64,000 nucleotides of DNA from positions 1,488,001 to 1,552,000 of the forward strand of contig NZ_CP047951.1 in the NCBI RefSeq assembly GCF_014279755.1, given 5' to 3'. Under the pieces are notes generated by a model. That model had not been told where the DNA came from. It ran no database searches and worked only from the letters and a program-made list of their open reading frames with translations. This document shows positions 1 through 7,156 of this stretch, piece after piece (the first letter of the stretch is position 1; the number at the start of each line of letters is the position of its first letter). A program made the translations under genes and the position numbers. Origin of the DNA: Synechococcus sp. PROS-U-1 (GTDB taxonomy: Bacteria; Cyanobacteriota; Cyanobacteriia; PCC-6307; Cyanobiaceae).

Positions 1-164
1 GAGAACTGGGTGACGCTGGTCACCTGATCAGCAGACGAGGCGTAATCAGAGACGCCGTTGATGTTGAGCTCGGCGGCATTGGCTGCTGGGCTGTTGACAA
101 CAGCCAAAGGGGCCAGAAGGCCAAGGGCGGCAGGAGCCCACAACAGTTGCCGAACGAGCGTCAT
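1..164 (-). CDS. Cyanobacterial outer-membrane porin (iron-uptake/SLH type), N-terminal fragment
   Basis: Only the first 54 codons lie in the window; the gene runs off the left edge. The product starts with ATG at 164. It has a short basic n-region and a hydrophobic core, then an Ala-X-Ala region with likely cleavage near NAAE. The mature start, with ELNINGVSDYA followed by QVTSVTQFS, is what I recall for marine Synechococcus porins that carry an SLH domain followed by an OprB-like barrel. These act in the outer membrane as general or iron-uptake porins. The SLH and barrel parts are outside the window, so the subfamily cannot be fixed. Confidence 0.75.
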   Translation of the reverse strand, partial: MTLVRQLLWAPAALGLLAPLAVVNSPAANAAELNINGVSDYASSADQVTSVTQF

Positions 165-242
165 GAATCAAGGGCGATGTGCCCATGACGCAACACCAAT
201 CTCTTGGAGTCAAGCCATGGCGGCAAGACTCAACAAGGGGTT

Positions 243-875
243 TCAGTCGATCAGGGCCACCCAAGCAAAGGCCATGCCGATCCCCATCCAGATCCCAGCA
301 CCCAGCCGCTGGCCTTGGGAGCCAAGACGCTCCAACAGCCCTTTGGACCATGCCGCCACCAGCAGAAGCAACGCTCCCTGCCCTAACAGCAGGCCAAGGA
401 AATACGTCAGTAGAGGCGTGGCTTCAGCCCCAACGATCGTGCTGCCCAGTAGAAAGCCATGGAGGGCGATCAACGGGCACAACCAGAACGGTGACAGCAC
501 GGTGAGGGCAATCAATCCCTCCGCAACAAGGCTGAGAGACACCAGAGCTTCTGCCCAAGGCGCAATCGCATCAGGCAGCGGAATGAACTGCGAAAGCACA
601 CTGCCACCGAGGCCAAGGGCCAGAAGCGGTACCACCCAGGCCAGAGGGCGTTTCAGCCCGATCAAGGCGATCGCCAACAGGAACAACAGATGGTCAGGAC
701 CCAGCAGCGGGTGCCCGATGCCACTGATCAAGCCCTGCCAAGCAGTCAGTGCAGAGCTGTCACCCATGCCGAAAGGATGGTGTGCAAACGCCGGACTGGC
801 GATCAAGACAACTGCCATCAGTGAGGCGGCAGCAATCTGAAATGGCCTACGAAAGGCCAAGGGCAAAAAATTCAA
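243..875 (-). CDS. HupE/UreJ family permease, probable cobalt transporter
   Basis: About 210 residues, hydrophobic throughout, with roughly six membrane segments. I chose the TTG start at 875 because a GAGG Shine-Dalgarno lies 7 bases upstream and the product then begins with a clean signal peptide ending AFA, followed by a mature HH N-terminus. The ATG at 941 lies inside the upstream riboswitch and is unlikely. The HupE motif HPxxGxDH is present (H55, D61, H62 in this numbering), as expected of a metal-binding first helix. HupE/UreJ proteins carry nickel or cobalt. No hydrogenase or urease gene is nearby, and a cobalamin riboswitch precedes the gene, so cobalt uptake for B12 synthesis is the best inference. 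Confidence 0.85.
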   Translation of the reverse strand: MNFLPLAFRRPFQIAAASLMAVVLIASPAFAHHPFGMGDSSALTAWQGLISGIGHPLLGPDHLLFLLAIALIGLKRPLAWVVPLLALGLGGSVLSQFIPLPDAIAPWAEALVSLSLVAEGLIALTVLSPFWLCPLIALHGFLLGSTIVGAEATPLLTYFLGLLLGQGALLLLVAAWSKGLLERLGSQGQRLGAGIWMGIGMAFAWVALID

Positions 876-897
876 AGTCGATCCTCGTCGGTGTTGT

Positions 898-1018
898 CCT
901 GGCGGGCGTTCTGACTGACGTCGGCAGAGCCGGCGTTTCACAGCTGCGGGACAGCGACGGATTTACACCGCTCTTTCCCCGTTTCCATCAGCGGCTGATT
1001 CCCGCTGATACCAGCATT
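898..1018 (-). ncRNA. Cobalamin (adenosylcobalamin-type) riboswitch
   Basis: Read on the minus strand, the leader of the HupE-like gene contains the cobalamin riboswitch core. It runs GGGGAAAGAGCGGTGTAAAT, then CCGTCGCTGTCCCGC, then AGCTGTGA, and ends with a B12-box-like AGTCAGAACGCCCGCC about 12 bases before the GAGG ribosome binding site. The closeness of the B12 box to the ribosome binding site suggests translational control by sequestration. This fits repression of a cobalt importer when B12 is sufficient. The boundaries are approximate because the outer P1 stem was not folded. Confidence 0.85.
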
Positions 1019-1049
1019 TCACTATAGGAGTGAGATTCGTGCTCAATAC

Positions 1050-1083
1050 AAAAATCCCCTGACCGGTGACCCAGCCAGGGGAT
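1050..1083 (-). terminator. Rho-independent terminator after cytochrome c6
   Basis: On the minus strand an 8-bp stem (ATCCCCTG pairing with CAGGGGAT) is followed directly by a TTTTT run. It lies just past the cytochrome c6 stop and before the riboswitch, so it separates the two leftward transcription units. Confidence 0.75.
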
Positions 1084-1134
1084 GGACTGGAGATGATCGT
1101 GCTCAGCTTTGCGAAGAGCTGAACATCCGGTGCG

Positions 1135-1476
1135 TTAGGACCAACCTTTGACTGACTGGGATTCGACATAGGCGGCGACATCCGCAATCTCAGCTGCGCT
1201 CAGATTTGAGCCAAAAGCAGGCATGCCGTTCTTGCCATTGGTCACCTGATAGGTGATGGCCTCTTCATGCCCCTCGTTGTAGTTGGCGAGATAAGCCTTG
1301 AGGTCATCCTGTTGGAGGGTGCGCTGACCATTCACGACGTTGCCGCCACCGATATGACAGGCCGCGCAATTGGCGGAGAACACTTGCTCGCCGTGGGCAA
1401 CATCTGCAGCGCAAACCACGGATGGCGAAATCAGCGCGATCAAAGCTGCCAGGGCTATGGAAAGAAAGTGACGCAT
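1135..1476 (-). CDS. petJ: Cytochrome c6
   Basis: 113 residues from an ATG at 1476 that opens a typical thylakoid-lumen signal peptide (MRHFLS, hydrophobic core, cleavage near CAA-D). A longer reading from 1548 would add a non-conserved extension and is rejected. The mature protein carries the haem-binding CAACH at C37-H41 and the distal ligand M85 in GKNGMPAFG, and it ends [12 protein letters not shown], typical of c6. It shuttles electrons from cytochrome b6f to photosystem I or to the terminal oxidase in the lumen. It is monocistronic, with its own terminator at 1050-1083. Confidence 0.92.
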   Translation of the reverse strand: MRHFLSIALAALIALISPSVVCAADVAHGEQVFSANCAACHIGGGNVVNGQRTLQQDDLKAYLANYNEGHEEAITYQVTNGKNGMPAFGSNLSAAEIADVAAYVESQSVKGWS

Positions 1477-1584
1477 GAATGGGTGTTTTGACTCAGGCAC
1501 CTTCGGCGGACTCCTCCCCTTGAGAGTCAGAAAAAGATCGTTCTTCATTTTTGTTTGATGGGATACAAAGGCAAACTCTGCACA

Positions 1585-2091
1585 ATGGATTCAACGTGTC
1601 ATGGGGCCATCAAGCCATTGAGAGCACTCCTGATTGGCCTAATGGCAGTGTTTGTGGTGATCCTTCCTGGGCACCCGGCCTCAGCCTGTGTGGAGGGCTT
1701 GGCCTGGGGAATGCCTTTGGAGCAGGTGGATGCTCATTTGGGCCAGGCCAAACCCATCGGAGATGGTCCTCAGGAAAGATTTGAAGTTCAAGATGTGCTG
1801 CTTGATCGGCTGCCTGTCTCCCGCGTCACGTTTGAGTTGAGTCAGTCCCAGGGCTTGCAGTGGCTGGCCTATGAGTTCTCGATCGATGACATGACGGAAG
1901 TCCTGGCCGGATTGCGAGCACGCCATGGGTCACCACTCAGCACGAGTGTTGAAGAAGCAAACCACAACGATCAGATTTGGGTCTGGAACACAGGGGAAGA
2001 CCTGATCACAGCTGTCAAGCGGAATGCCAATGAAGAGCAGAAATTCCTGCTCTCCTATCGCCCAAGTCGCCTGCATCCGCAGACGCTCTAA
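1585..2091 (+). CDS. Exported protein of unknown function
   Basis: 168 residues if the ATG at 1585 is used; in-frame starts at 1555 and 1558 would add about ten polar residues. A hydrophobic segment of about 20 residues followed by [10 protein letters not shown] looks like a Sec signal. The cysteine after ASA is not in a standard lipobox, so a lipoprotein is possible but not supported. The mature part is acidic and has the pattern [14 protein letters not shown] near its start, which suggests a small folded periplasmic domain. I do not recognise the family. It is divergent from petJ and its 3' end is 8 bases from the next leftward gene. Confidence 0.6.
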   Translation: MDSTCHGAIKPLRALLIGLMAVFVVILPGHPASACVEGLAWGMPLEQVDAHLGQAKPIGDGPQERFEVQDVLLDRLPVSRVTFELSQSQGLQWLAYEFSIDDMTEVLAGLRARHGSPLSTSVEEANHNDQIWVWNTGEDLITAVKRNANEEQKFLLSYRPSRLHPQTL

Positions 2092-2099
2092 CTAACTCC

Positions 2100-2330
2100 T
2101 TACTGGACCACCTCTGCCGCGTGAAAATTCCAGGAGTCACCGTCTACAAGCCATAACTCCCAAGCCAAGCGGCGGCCACGTTTCAGCCGCAGCAGACCAC
2201 CGAAGCCAGCTGGGGATGGCTGATAGAGCTCGGTGATGTCATCGACAGGATGACCATCGCGAGTGAACACCTCCTCCACCACCTCTCCAAGCCGCGCCGT
2301 CAGATCAGATCGCAGCTCGTCAACCGTCAC
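2100..2330 (-). CDS. Small conserved-type hypothetical protein
   Basis: 76 residues, soluble, no membrane segment. The N-terminal half is acidic and probably helical (EELRSDLT-like and EVVEEVF stretches). The C-terminal half is Trp-rich with a basic patch (LKRGRRLAWELWL). Its ATG overlaps the stop of the preceding leftward gene by 4 bases, so the two are translationally coupled. Family not recognised. Confidence 0.6.
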   Translation of the reverse strand: MTVDELRSDLTARLGEVVEEVFTRDGHPVDDITELYQPSPAGFGGLLRLKRGRRLAWELWLVDGDSWNFHAAEVVQ

Positions 2331-2635
2331 GCCTTCTGACTCGAAAAATCGAGCACCAGATCGCCAACGTCATCACGACGGATTTGAAAACCAAAGCCAT
2401 CCACCGTTCCCGACCACAGACCTGCATCGAGATCTTCTTCAAGCCCCTGCAGCTCCTCCACCTTGTGATCGAACAGAAGGCTGAAGCAATGGGCGGCGAC
2501 CTGGGCAGCCTCGGACGCATCCATTTCATCGAGTTCATGGGCCTCCACAGGGCACCCCTCGAGCAGTTCGGCATCGATCACGTTGCCGGAACCGACATCC
2601 TCAACAAGAGCTTGCAATCCAGCCAGATCGTTCAT
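2327..2635 (-). CDS. Acidic hypothetical protein, coupled to the 76-residue protein
   Basis: 102 residues, strongly acidic, with no signal peptide or membrane segment. It starts MNDLAGLQALVEDVG and contains two cysteines and a D/E-rich centre. It is the first gene of a two-gene ATGA-overlapping pair, which lies just downstream of the RsmE-like gene in the same direction (34-base gap), so all three may be cotranscribed. Function unknown. Confidence 0.6.
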   Translation of the reverse strand: MNDLAGLQALVEDVGSGNVIDAELLEGCPVEAHELDEMDASEAAQVAAHCFSLLFDHKVEELQGLEEDLDAGLWSGTVDGFGFQIRRDDVGDLVLDFSSQKA

Positions 2636-2669
2636 TGCAGCCGCCGTTGAAGCAGAACATCGACCACCA

Positions 2670-3374
2670 TCATCCCTGGGCTAGGGCGCTGGTGAGGGCC
2701 GTGTCCACACTCAATGTGCGCGATCCGAGATGCACCGGCTGCGCCAGCACGGCCTGAGCCAACTCCAGTTCAAAGGGAACAAAACCACCCTCCGGACCCA
2801 CCATCACCACAGCATCCCTCGGAGGTGTTTCGCGCAGCGCGAGGGAGGCCCCCATCTGTGCAATCCAGCAAGGCCGTCCCGCACAGATGTCCTTCAGCTG
2901 GTCTTCCACAAAAGGGCGAAAGCGTCTGTATTGATGCACCTGTGGAACCACGGTGTCGCTCGCGCGTTCCATCCCGGCCAGCAACGCGTCATGAACCTTG
3001 TCCGGTGCGAGTAAAGGCGACTGCCAATAGCTCTTTTCCACTCGGGCGCTGTGGATCAGATGAAGATTGGCCACCCCGTACTCCGCCACGGTGCGGAACA
3101 GACGGCGCAGCACCTTCGGCCTCGGCAACGACAGAACAACGTCGAACCGATGTCGCGGCGGCGGTGGCTGACTCAATTCAACGCGTAACGCCACTGAATC
3201 CGCATCGATCGCGCAGATGCGTCCGTGACCCAAAAGGCCATTGAGCTCACCAACCCGAACGCTGTCGCCTACCGCAGCCCGCAGCACCGCACGAATGTGA
3301 TCAGCCCGGCGATCAAACAGACGAACATGCTGTTCGTCTTGCCAATCACGGCGGTTGAGGACAACGATATTCAT
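2670..3374 (-). CDS. rsmE: RsmE-like 16S rRNA m3U1498 methyltransferase
   Basis: 234 residues from the ATG at 3374 (MNIVVLNRRDW); an upstream in-frame start at 3398 would add eight residues. The RsmE layout is visible: an N-terminal PUA-like part (HIRAVLRAAVGDSVRVGELNG), then a SPOUT/TrmD-type knot with VMVGPEGGF followed by LGSRTLSVDTAL. In canonical RsmE the last motif reads roughly LGxRILRxETA; here RTLSVDTA replaces it. The substitution keeps the scaffold but changes residues near the cofactor knot, so activity is likely but not certain. It methylates U1498 in the decoding region of the small subunit. Confidence 0.85.
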   Translation of the reverse strand: MNIVVLNRRDWQDEQHVRLFDRRADHIRAVLRAAVGDSVRVGELNGLLGHGRICAIDADSVALRVELSQPPPPRHRFDVVLSLPRPKVLRRLFRTVAEYGVANLHLIHSARVEKSYWQSPLLAPDKVHDALLAGMERASDTVVPQVHQYRRFRPFVEDQLKDICAGRPCWIAQMGASLALRETPPRDAVVMVGPEGGFVPFELELAQAVLAQPVHLGSRTLSVDTALTSALAQG

Positions 3375-3513
3375 GACAAAAACACGCCCGGTGGGCACAT
3401 GCAGCTCCTAATTCAGACGCCAGCTGATGCAGCGGGGCAACCGTACAGATGCTGACGGTGTTTACACCAAGGCAATAGTTGGAATCAGTCAGGAACTGAA
3501 GAACAATGCTGGT

Positions 3514-3741
3514 ATGCAACAACCAACATCAAACTTCAGCAACAACAATCTCACACAACTTCTCAGCCAAAGACTAGAACTTTGGGATCAACAAGATGCC
3601 GCACAACGGGATGGAGCATTCCATCGGGCGTTATCTCTGGAACAACAGATCCGGCAAATCAGCGATGAGATCCACAAAGCACTAGCACTTCAGCAGTGTT
3701 CAAACACTCCGGGGATCAACTCCTGCTGGCGACGCACCTGA
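3514..3741 (+). CDS. Small Gln/Asn-rich hypothetical protein
   Basis: 75 residues from an ATG at 3514 (MQQPTSN); a longer reading from 3427 exists. The centre (LLSQRLELWDQQDAAQRDG, then ALSLEQQIRQISDEI) looks like a short amphipathic helical or coiled-coil segment. The last 17 codons overlap, in antisense, the end of the gene at 3690-3995. The helical periodicity makes it plausible; the family is not recognised. Confidence 0.45.
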   Translation: MQQPTSNFSNNNLTQLLSQRLELWDQQDAAQRDGAFHRALSLEQQIRQISDEIHKALALQQCSNTPGINSCWRRT

Positions 3742-3995
3742 TAGTCGGCATCGGCAGCGCGCATCGCTGCCGCATCCTCCTGGAACCAACAGCCATAAAG
3801 CAGGTTCAAGATCCGATCGACATCCAGATCGCGATCAGCCACGTCCTGCCAGAGGCGCTGGCTTAATTCAGCGTCAGCAAACTGAAATTGGGCCTGAGCA
3901 AGACGTCGAGCTGCATCGAAATGAGCCTGCTGAAGCTGACGTGACGGCGAGTCGTACTGGAGCAGGCGACCTTGAATTGTCTGAAGCAAACCCAT
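3690..3995 (-). CDS. Conserved-type hypothetical protein, helical
   Basis: 101 residues, soluble, mostly charged and Gln-rich helix (RQLQQAHFDAARRLAQAQF), with one WFQEDAAAMRAADADY stretch. No signal or membrane segment. It is convergent with the small rightward gene at 3514-3741 and overlaps it at the 3' ends by 52 bases. Function unknown; the even codon pattern and regular helix support a real gene. Confidence 0.55.
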   Translation of the reverse strand: MGLLQTIQGRLLQYDSPSRQLQQAHFDAARRLAQAQFQFADAELSQRLWQDVADRDLDVDRILNLLYGCWFQEDAAAMRAADADYQVRRQQELIPGVFEHC

Positions 3996-4104
3996 GCGAC
4001 AAACCTGACTGCACTCAATTTGAATCCGCAGCTGCCCTTCGACAATGGGTTGTCATGCTGATTTTCATTAACAGACCTAGGGTCAATTCAGACGTTTTGC
4101 TGCC

Positions 4105-4608
4105 ATGTCGTCCGAGCGCCAGAGGCAAATTGCAGCGGTGCTGCTGATTCTGGGGGCCGTGGCAGCGATCCTTCTCCCCTTCATTTCAGCGACGCTGCTG
4201 ACCCTTGCCCTGGGCGGTGTTGCCTTTTCGGCAGGAGTAAGCCAACTGCTGCGAGTGGGGCAAGACCAACCCACCGGAAAGCTGTTCCGACTGCTGTCCG
4301 CCCTTCTCTATATCGGCGGAGCACTGTTCATCCTGATTGACCCAATTGAAGGAGAGATCAGCCTGACGCTGTTCGCCGGAGTGGTGGTGTTGGTGGAGGG
4401 AATCATGGAGCTCGCTGCGGGGGCAAGCTCGAAAGCTCCGATGGCCGCACTGATGCTGCTGGATGGTTTACTCACTGCAGGCATCGGTCTGTTGTTAGTG
4501 CTCGAGTGGCCCAGTGACAGTGTCTGGGCCCTGGGAACACTCTTCGGCATCACCCTGCTGTCCTCAGCATTCAAGCTTCTGCAACAGCCCGGCGGGGAAG
4601 TCGCTTAA
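4105..4608 (+). CDS. HdeD-family (DUF308) integral membrane protein
   Basis: 167 residues with about six hydrophobic segments of 17-20 residues separated by short polar turns, as in HdeD/DUF308 proteins. The pattern of paired helices (ILGAVAAILLPF, TLALGGVAFSAGVSQL, GGALFILIDP, TLFAGVVVLVEGIMEL) fits the family. In E. coli HdeD is linked to acid resistance at high cell density; the role in cyanobacteria is unknown. The gene is monocistronic, opposed by the RTX gene. Confidence 0.8.
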   Translation: MSSERQRQIAAVLLILGAVAAILLPFISATLLTLALGGVAFSAGVSQLLRVGQDQPTGKLFRLLSALLYIGGALFILIDPIEGEISLTLFAGVVVLVEGIMELAAGASSKAPMAALMLLDGLLTAGIGLLLVLEWPSDSVWALGTLFGITLLSSAFKLLQQPGGEVA

Positions 4609-4625
4609 ATCAAATCTCACCCCAT

Positions 4626-4656
4626 AAAAAAAAGCCTGGTCATTTCGACCAGGCTT
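4626..4656 (-). terminator. Rho-independent terminator of the RTX gene
   Basis: A perfect 10-bp stem (AAGCCTGGTC / GACCAGGCTT) with a 5-base loop. On the minus strand it is followed by eight T residues, so it mainly serves the leftward RTX gene, but the hairpin also sits where the rightward HdeD gene must end. Confidence 0.85.
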
Positions 4657-4675
4657 AAGAAAAGAAATCCGGAAA

Positions 4676-5680
4676 TCAATCCCAATCAATCGCAGAATTA
4701 GGGATATTTCCTTTGTATCCAATCAGCTCAGCGACAACGTCACCATCGAGCTCGATTCGGGTATTTCCACCTTTGACAAAATAGCGAGCATCATCCCATC
4801 CCTTGTAATCCTTATCAATCTCAAGGACATCCTGCTTTTTATTGAAATCCTTGATTGATGCAAATCCATCATCGTCATCTTCAATCACGAATCGATCCTT
4901 CCCCTTTCCACCAGTCCATTTATTTTTGCCATCATCATCTTCAAACACATCATTTCCTTTGCCCCCAATCAGAACGTCATTTCCATCTCCACCTTGAAGC
5001 GTGTCATTGCCTTTGCCACCCTCGAGGCGATCATTACCATCCTTACCTTCCAACTTGTCAGCCTTGTTGCCACCGACAAGCGTGTCATGACCGCCAAAGC
5101 CAATAGCAAGCGTACTTTTATTGCTGTGAGCTTTGTATTTCTCAGATTTATTCGTCCCCGTCCAAGTTTCGTCGTAATATTTACTTGCACCTGAAATCGA
5201 TCGAGAGTCATCGCTCATCGAACGAGGCTTCGGAAAACTGACACCCTCTCTATTGTAATCAATTATTTCACTCTTGCTCAACTTATACCCCTCTATTTTA
5301 GCGAATTCATTCCCTTTTTCGAAAAGAATTGAATTTTTACCTTTAACCTTTAATTTGTAATTCTTAGACAGGCCGGAGTCAAGGGCAATTTTATCTCCCT
5401 TGGAAAAATCCTTAACACTAGAGTAACCAGGCCCACTATTCTTATATTGAAAGAAAAACTTGTCCTTACCAGAGCCACCGGTTAAAACATTTTTGCCGGA
5501 GTCCCCAGCCAAATGGTCATTGCCTTTGTTTCCCACAATGGTGTCATTGCCCCCGCGGCCAGCGATGGCATCGTTGCCGCCTTTGCCATCAAATTTTTGA
5601 TTGTTGGACTGCCCAACAACCCATTCGTCTTTGTTAGAACCTTTCCAAGATTTCGACTTAATAGTCTTTGGTGAACTCAT
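4676..5680 (-). CDS. RTX (haemolysin-type Ca-binding repeat) protein
   Basis: 334 residues from the ATG at 5680; a TTG at 5716 would add 12. There is no signal peptide. Two RTX blocks of GGxGxDxUx nonapeptides are visible, one near residues 30-75 and a longer one near residues 195-260. Each is followed by a beta-rich tail of the type KDFxKGDKI or KDFNKKQDVLEID. Such repeats form a parallel beta-roll that folds on binding calcium outside the cell, and export is normally through a type I system that reads the C-terminus. No HlyB/HlyD/TolC genes are in the window. The two-module design resembles the RTX gene at the right edge. Confidence 0.88.
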   Translation of the reverse strand: MSSPKTIKSKSWKGSNKDEWVVGQSNNQKFDGKGGNDAIAGRGGNDTIVGNKGNDHLAGDSGKNVLTGGSGKDKFFFQYKNSGPGYSSVKDFSKGDKIALDSGLSKNYKLKVKGKNSILFEKGNEFAKIEGYKLSKSEIIDYNREGVSFPKPRSMSDDSRSISGASKYYDETWTGTNKSEKYKAHSNKSTLAIGFGGHDTLVGGNKADKLEGKDGNDRLEGGKGNDTLQGGDGNDVLIGGKGNDVFEDDDGKNKWTGGKGKDRFVIEDDDDGFASIKDFNKKQDVLEIDKDYKGWDDARYFVKGGNTRIELDGDVVAELIGYKGNIPNSAIDWD

Positions 5681-5880
5681 TTGAGAAAAAGCAACATACG
5701 TAATTTGTCCGCTCAAATACTCAACAGCAACAACTTCAGGACAATCTGAACCATTCCGCTTGAACCCTCAGGCTGCCCAAACGCCTGGACCGATCAGGCT
5801 GCAAATGCCAGAAGCAACACAAAAGCCCAACATCATACTCTTAATATTATCTTTAGGCTCGCAAAGTGCGTCGAAAGATA

Positions 5881-5894
5881 AAGTATTAATACTT
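5881..5894. promoter_or_regulatory. 14-bp perfect palindrome before the AraC-type gene
   Basis: AAGTATTAATACTT is self-complementary and ends 17 bases before the GTG start of the AraC-family gene. It could be an operator or AT-rich promoter element for that gene; no factor can be named from sequence. Confidence 0.35.
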
Positions 5895-5911
5895 AAGTTC
5901 TTGCTGCTGCA

Positions 5912-6847
5912 GTGAGGTCACTTCTTTCGTCTTTCCAGAGTGCTGGTGAGCTGAAAAGTCTGCTCTCAACTCTAGGATTTAGTGTCGATATCGTACAAGT
6001 CACTCCTGGAATCATGCGCGGCGAAATTCGCGCTTCACACCATCCAGAAGCTTTGGCAATGGAGATTCAATCCAACCAGGGCTTGTTGGTTACAGGCGAT
6101 GTAAATCCAAATATCATCAATATTGCTTTAGAAAGAGGCCCGCATCTTCACCTGAACAGAGTTCAGGGCCATGCGTTACCAGAAAACGCAATGTCTGGCT
6201 TTAACTGCCAGAAAAAGGAAATCTATTACTCCGTGAGTCCTGGATCCAAGCTTTGTGCAGGCTTTCTCAAGAAAAAAATTGTAATAGACATTGCAGATCA
6301 CCTCTATGGAGAATTTGCACTCGACATACTTGCATCCAATAACATACGCCGCATCGAACCTTGGCGGTTTACTTTGTTATCTAATTCCATCTTAAATCGC
6401 CTCAACACAATCGATGGTCGCAACCAAATTCCTTCCATCACAACTGACTTAGCAACATCCCTCGTCGATGCTCTCTGCTGCTATCAAGGGGTTGATCCCG
6501 ATGCCGAGAAGCCGCTTCCCAACAATGATCTTGTCCGTAATTTCGTAAAGCACTCATTGGAGAAAGGGACAAAAGAACCGATTAGCATTGATCAACTCAC
6601 AGATAGCTTGTTCACCAGCAAGTCGGTTTTATCATCGGCCATTAAAAAAAGCACAGGCCTCACTCCACTCACCTTTCTACGCAACGTCAGGCTTGAGCAA
6701 GTGCGAACCGAACTGATCAAAGGTGATCCTAAAACGTCTGTGATCGAAGTTGCCCATCGGTATGGCTTCCCCAGCCGTGGCCATTTCAGTCGTTACTACC
6801 GGGAACAATTTGGAGAACTTCCTCGAGAAACTTTGGCAAAAGATTGA
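5912..6847 (+). CDS. AraC-family transcriptional regulator
   Basis: 311 residues from a GTG at 5912; no strong ribosome binding site is seen, and the next ATG is 34 codons in. The C-terminal ~100 residues hold two helix-turn-helix motifs: SIDQLTDSLFTSKSVLSSAIKKS, then SVIEVAHRYGFPSRGHFSRYYREQFG, the AraC signature with GF..RGHFSR.Y...FG. The N-terminal ~200 residues are a sensor-like domain I cannot assign. It is divergent from the RTX gene (about 230 bases apart), so it may regulate that gene, but this is context only. Confidence 0.88.
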   Translation: MRSLLSSFQSAGELKSLLSTLGFSVDIVQVTPGIMRGEIRASHHPEALAMEIQSNQGLLVTGDVNPNIINIALERGPHLHLNRVQGHALPENAMSGFNCQKKEIYYSVSPGSKLCAGFLKKKIVIDIADHLYGEFALDILASNNIRRIEPWRFTLLSNSILNRLNTIDGRNQIPSITTDLATSLVDALCCYQGVDPDAEKPLPNNDLVRNFVKHSLEKGTKEPISIDQLTDSLFTSKSVLSSAIKKSTGLTPLTFLRNVRLEQVRTELIKGDPKTSVIEVAHRYGFPSRGHFSRYYREQFGELPRETLAKD

Positions 6848-6848
6848 A

Positions 6849-7127
6849 TCAACAGACATCAAATCCCAAAAGAATCGTGTCTTGCAATCCGGCATGATTG
6901 AGGCTCGGGCGTTGCCGTTGCAAGGCGGGAAGAATCTCTAACAACAGATTGTTTGCGCGGCGTGATTCAGTGCACACGCCGATGCGATCCCCCACGGAAC
7001 GGGCGAGGCGGATCTGATCAATGACCAGCTGCAGCTGGAACACCTGCTGATCCAGGCTGTTGCCTTTGGCAACCCCCGTCAGGCTGCAGCTCAGCAGCAG
7101 TGCCAACAACCAGCCCTGTGATCGCAT
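6849..7127 (-). CDS. Small exported hypothetical protein
   Basis: 92 residues from an ATG at 7127, with a clear signal peptide (MRSQGWLLALLLSCSLTGVAKG). An upstream extension of the reading frame into the oxoprolinase gene is a shadow. The mature part is a short helical segment (QQVFQLQLVIDQIRLARSVGDRIG) with one or two Cys. It lies 29 bases downstream of the 5-oxoprolinase gene in the same direction, so cotranscription is likely. Its stop nearly touches the convergent AraC gene. Function unknown. Confidence 0.6.
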   Translation of the reverse strand: MRSQGWLLALLLSCSLTGVAKGNSLDQQVFQLQLVIDQIRLARSVGDRIGVCTESRRANNLLLEILPALQRQRPSLNHAGLQDTILLGFDVC

Positions 7128-7156
7128 CGGCACACAACCCCACCAGGCATTCCCCC

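Noticed and set aside
243-875. HupE as a hydrogenase or urease nickel accessory protein
   Set aside because: No hydrogenase or urease genes in the window and a cobalamin riboswitch in the leader; cobalt is the better reading.
5768-5836. 22-residue hydrophobic minus-strand ORF (MMLGFCVASGICSL...) upstream of the RTX gene
   Set aside because: No ribosome binding site, too short to judge, and no match to a known photosystem micro-subunit.
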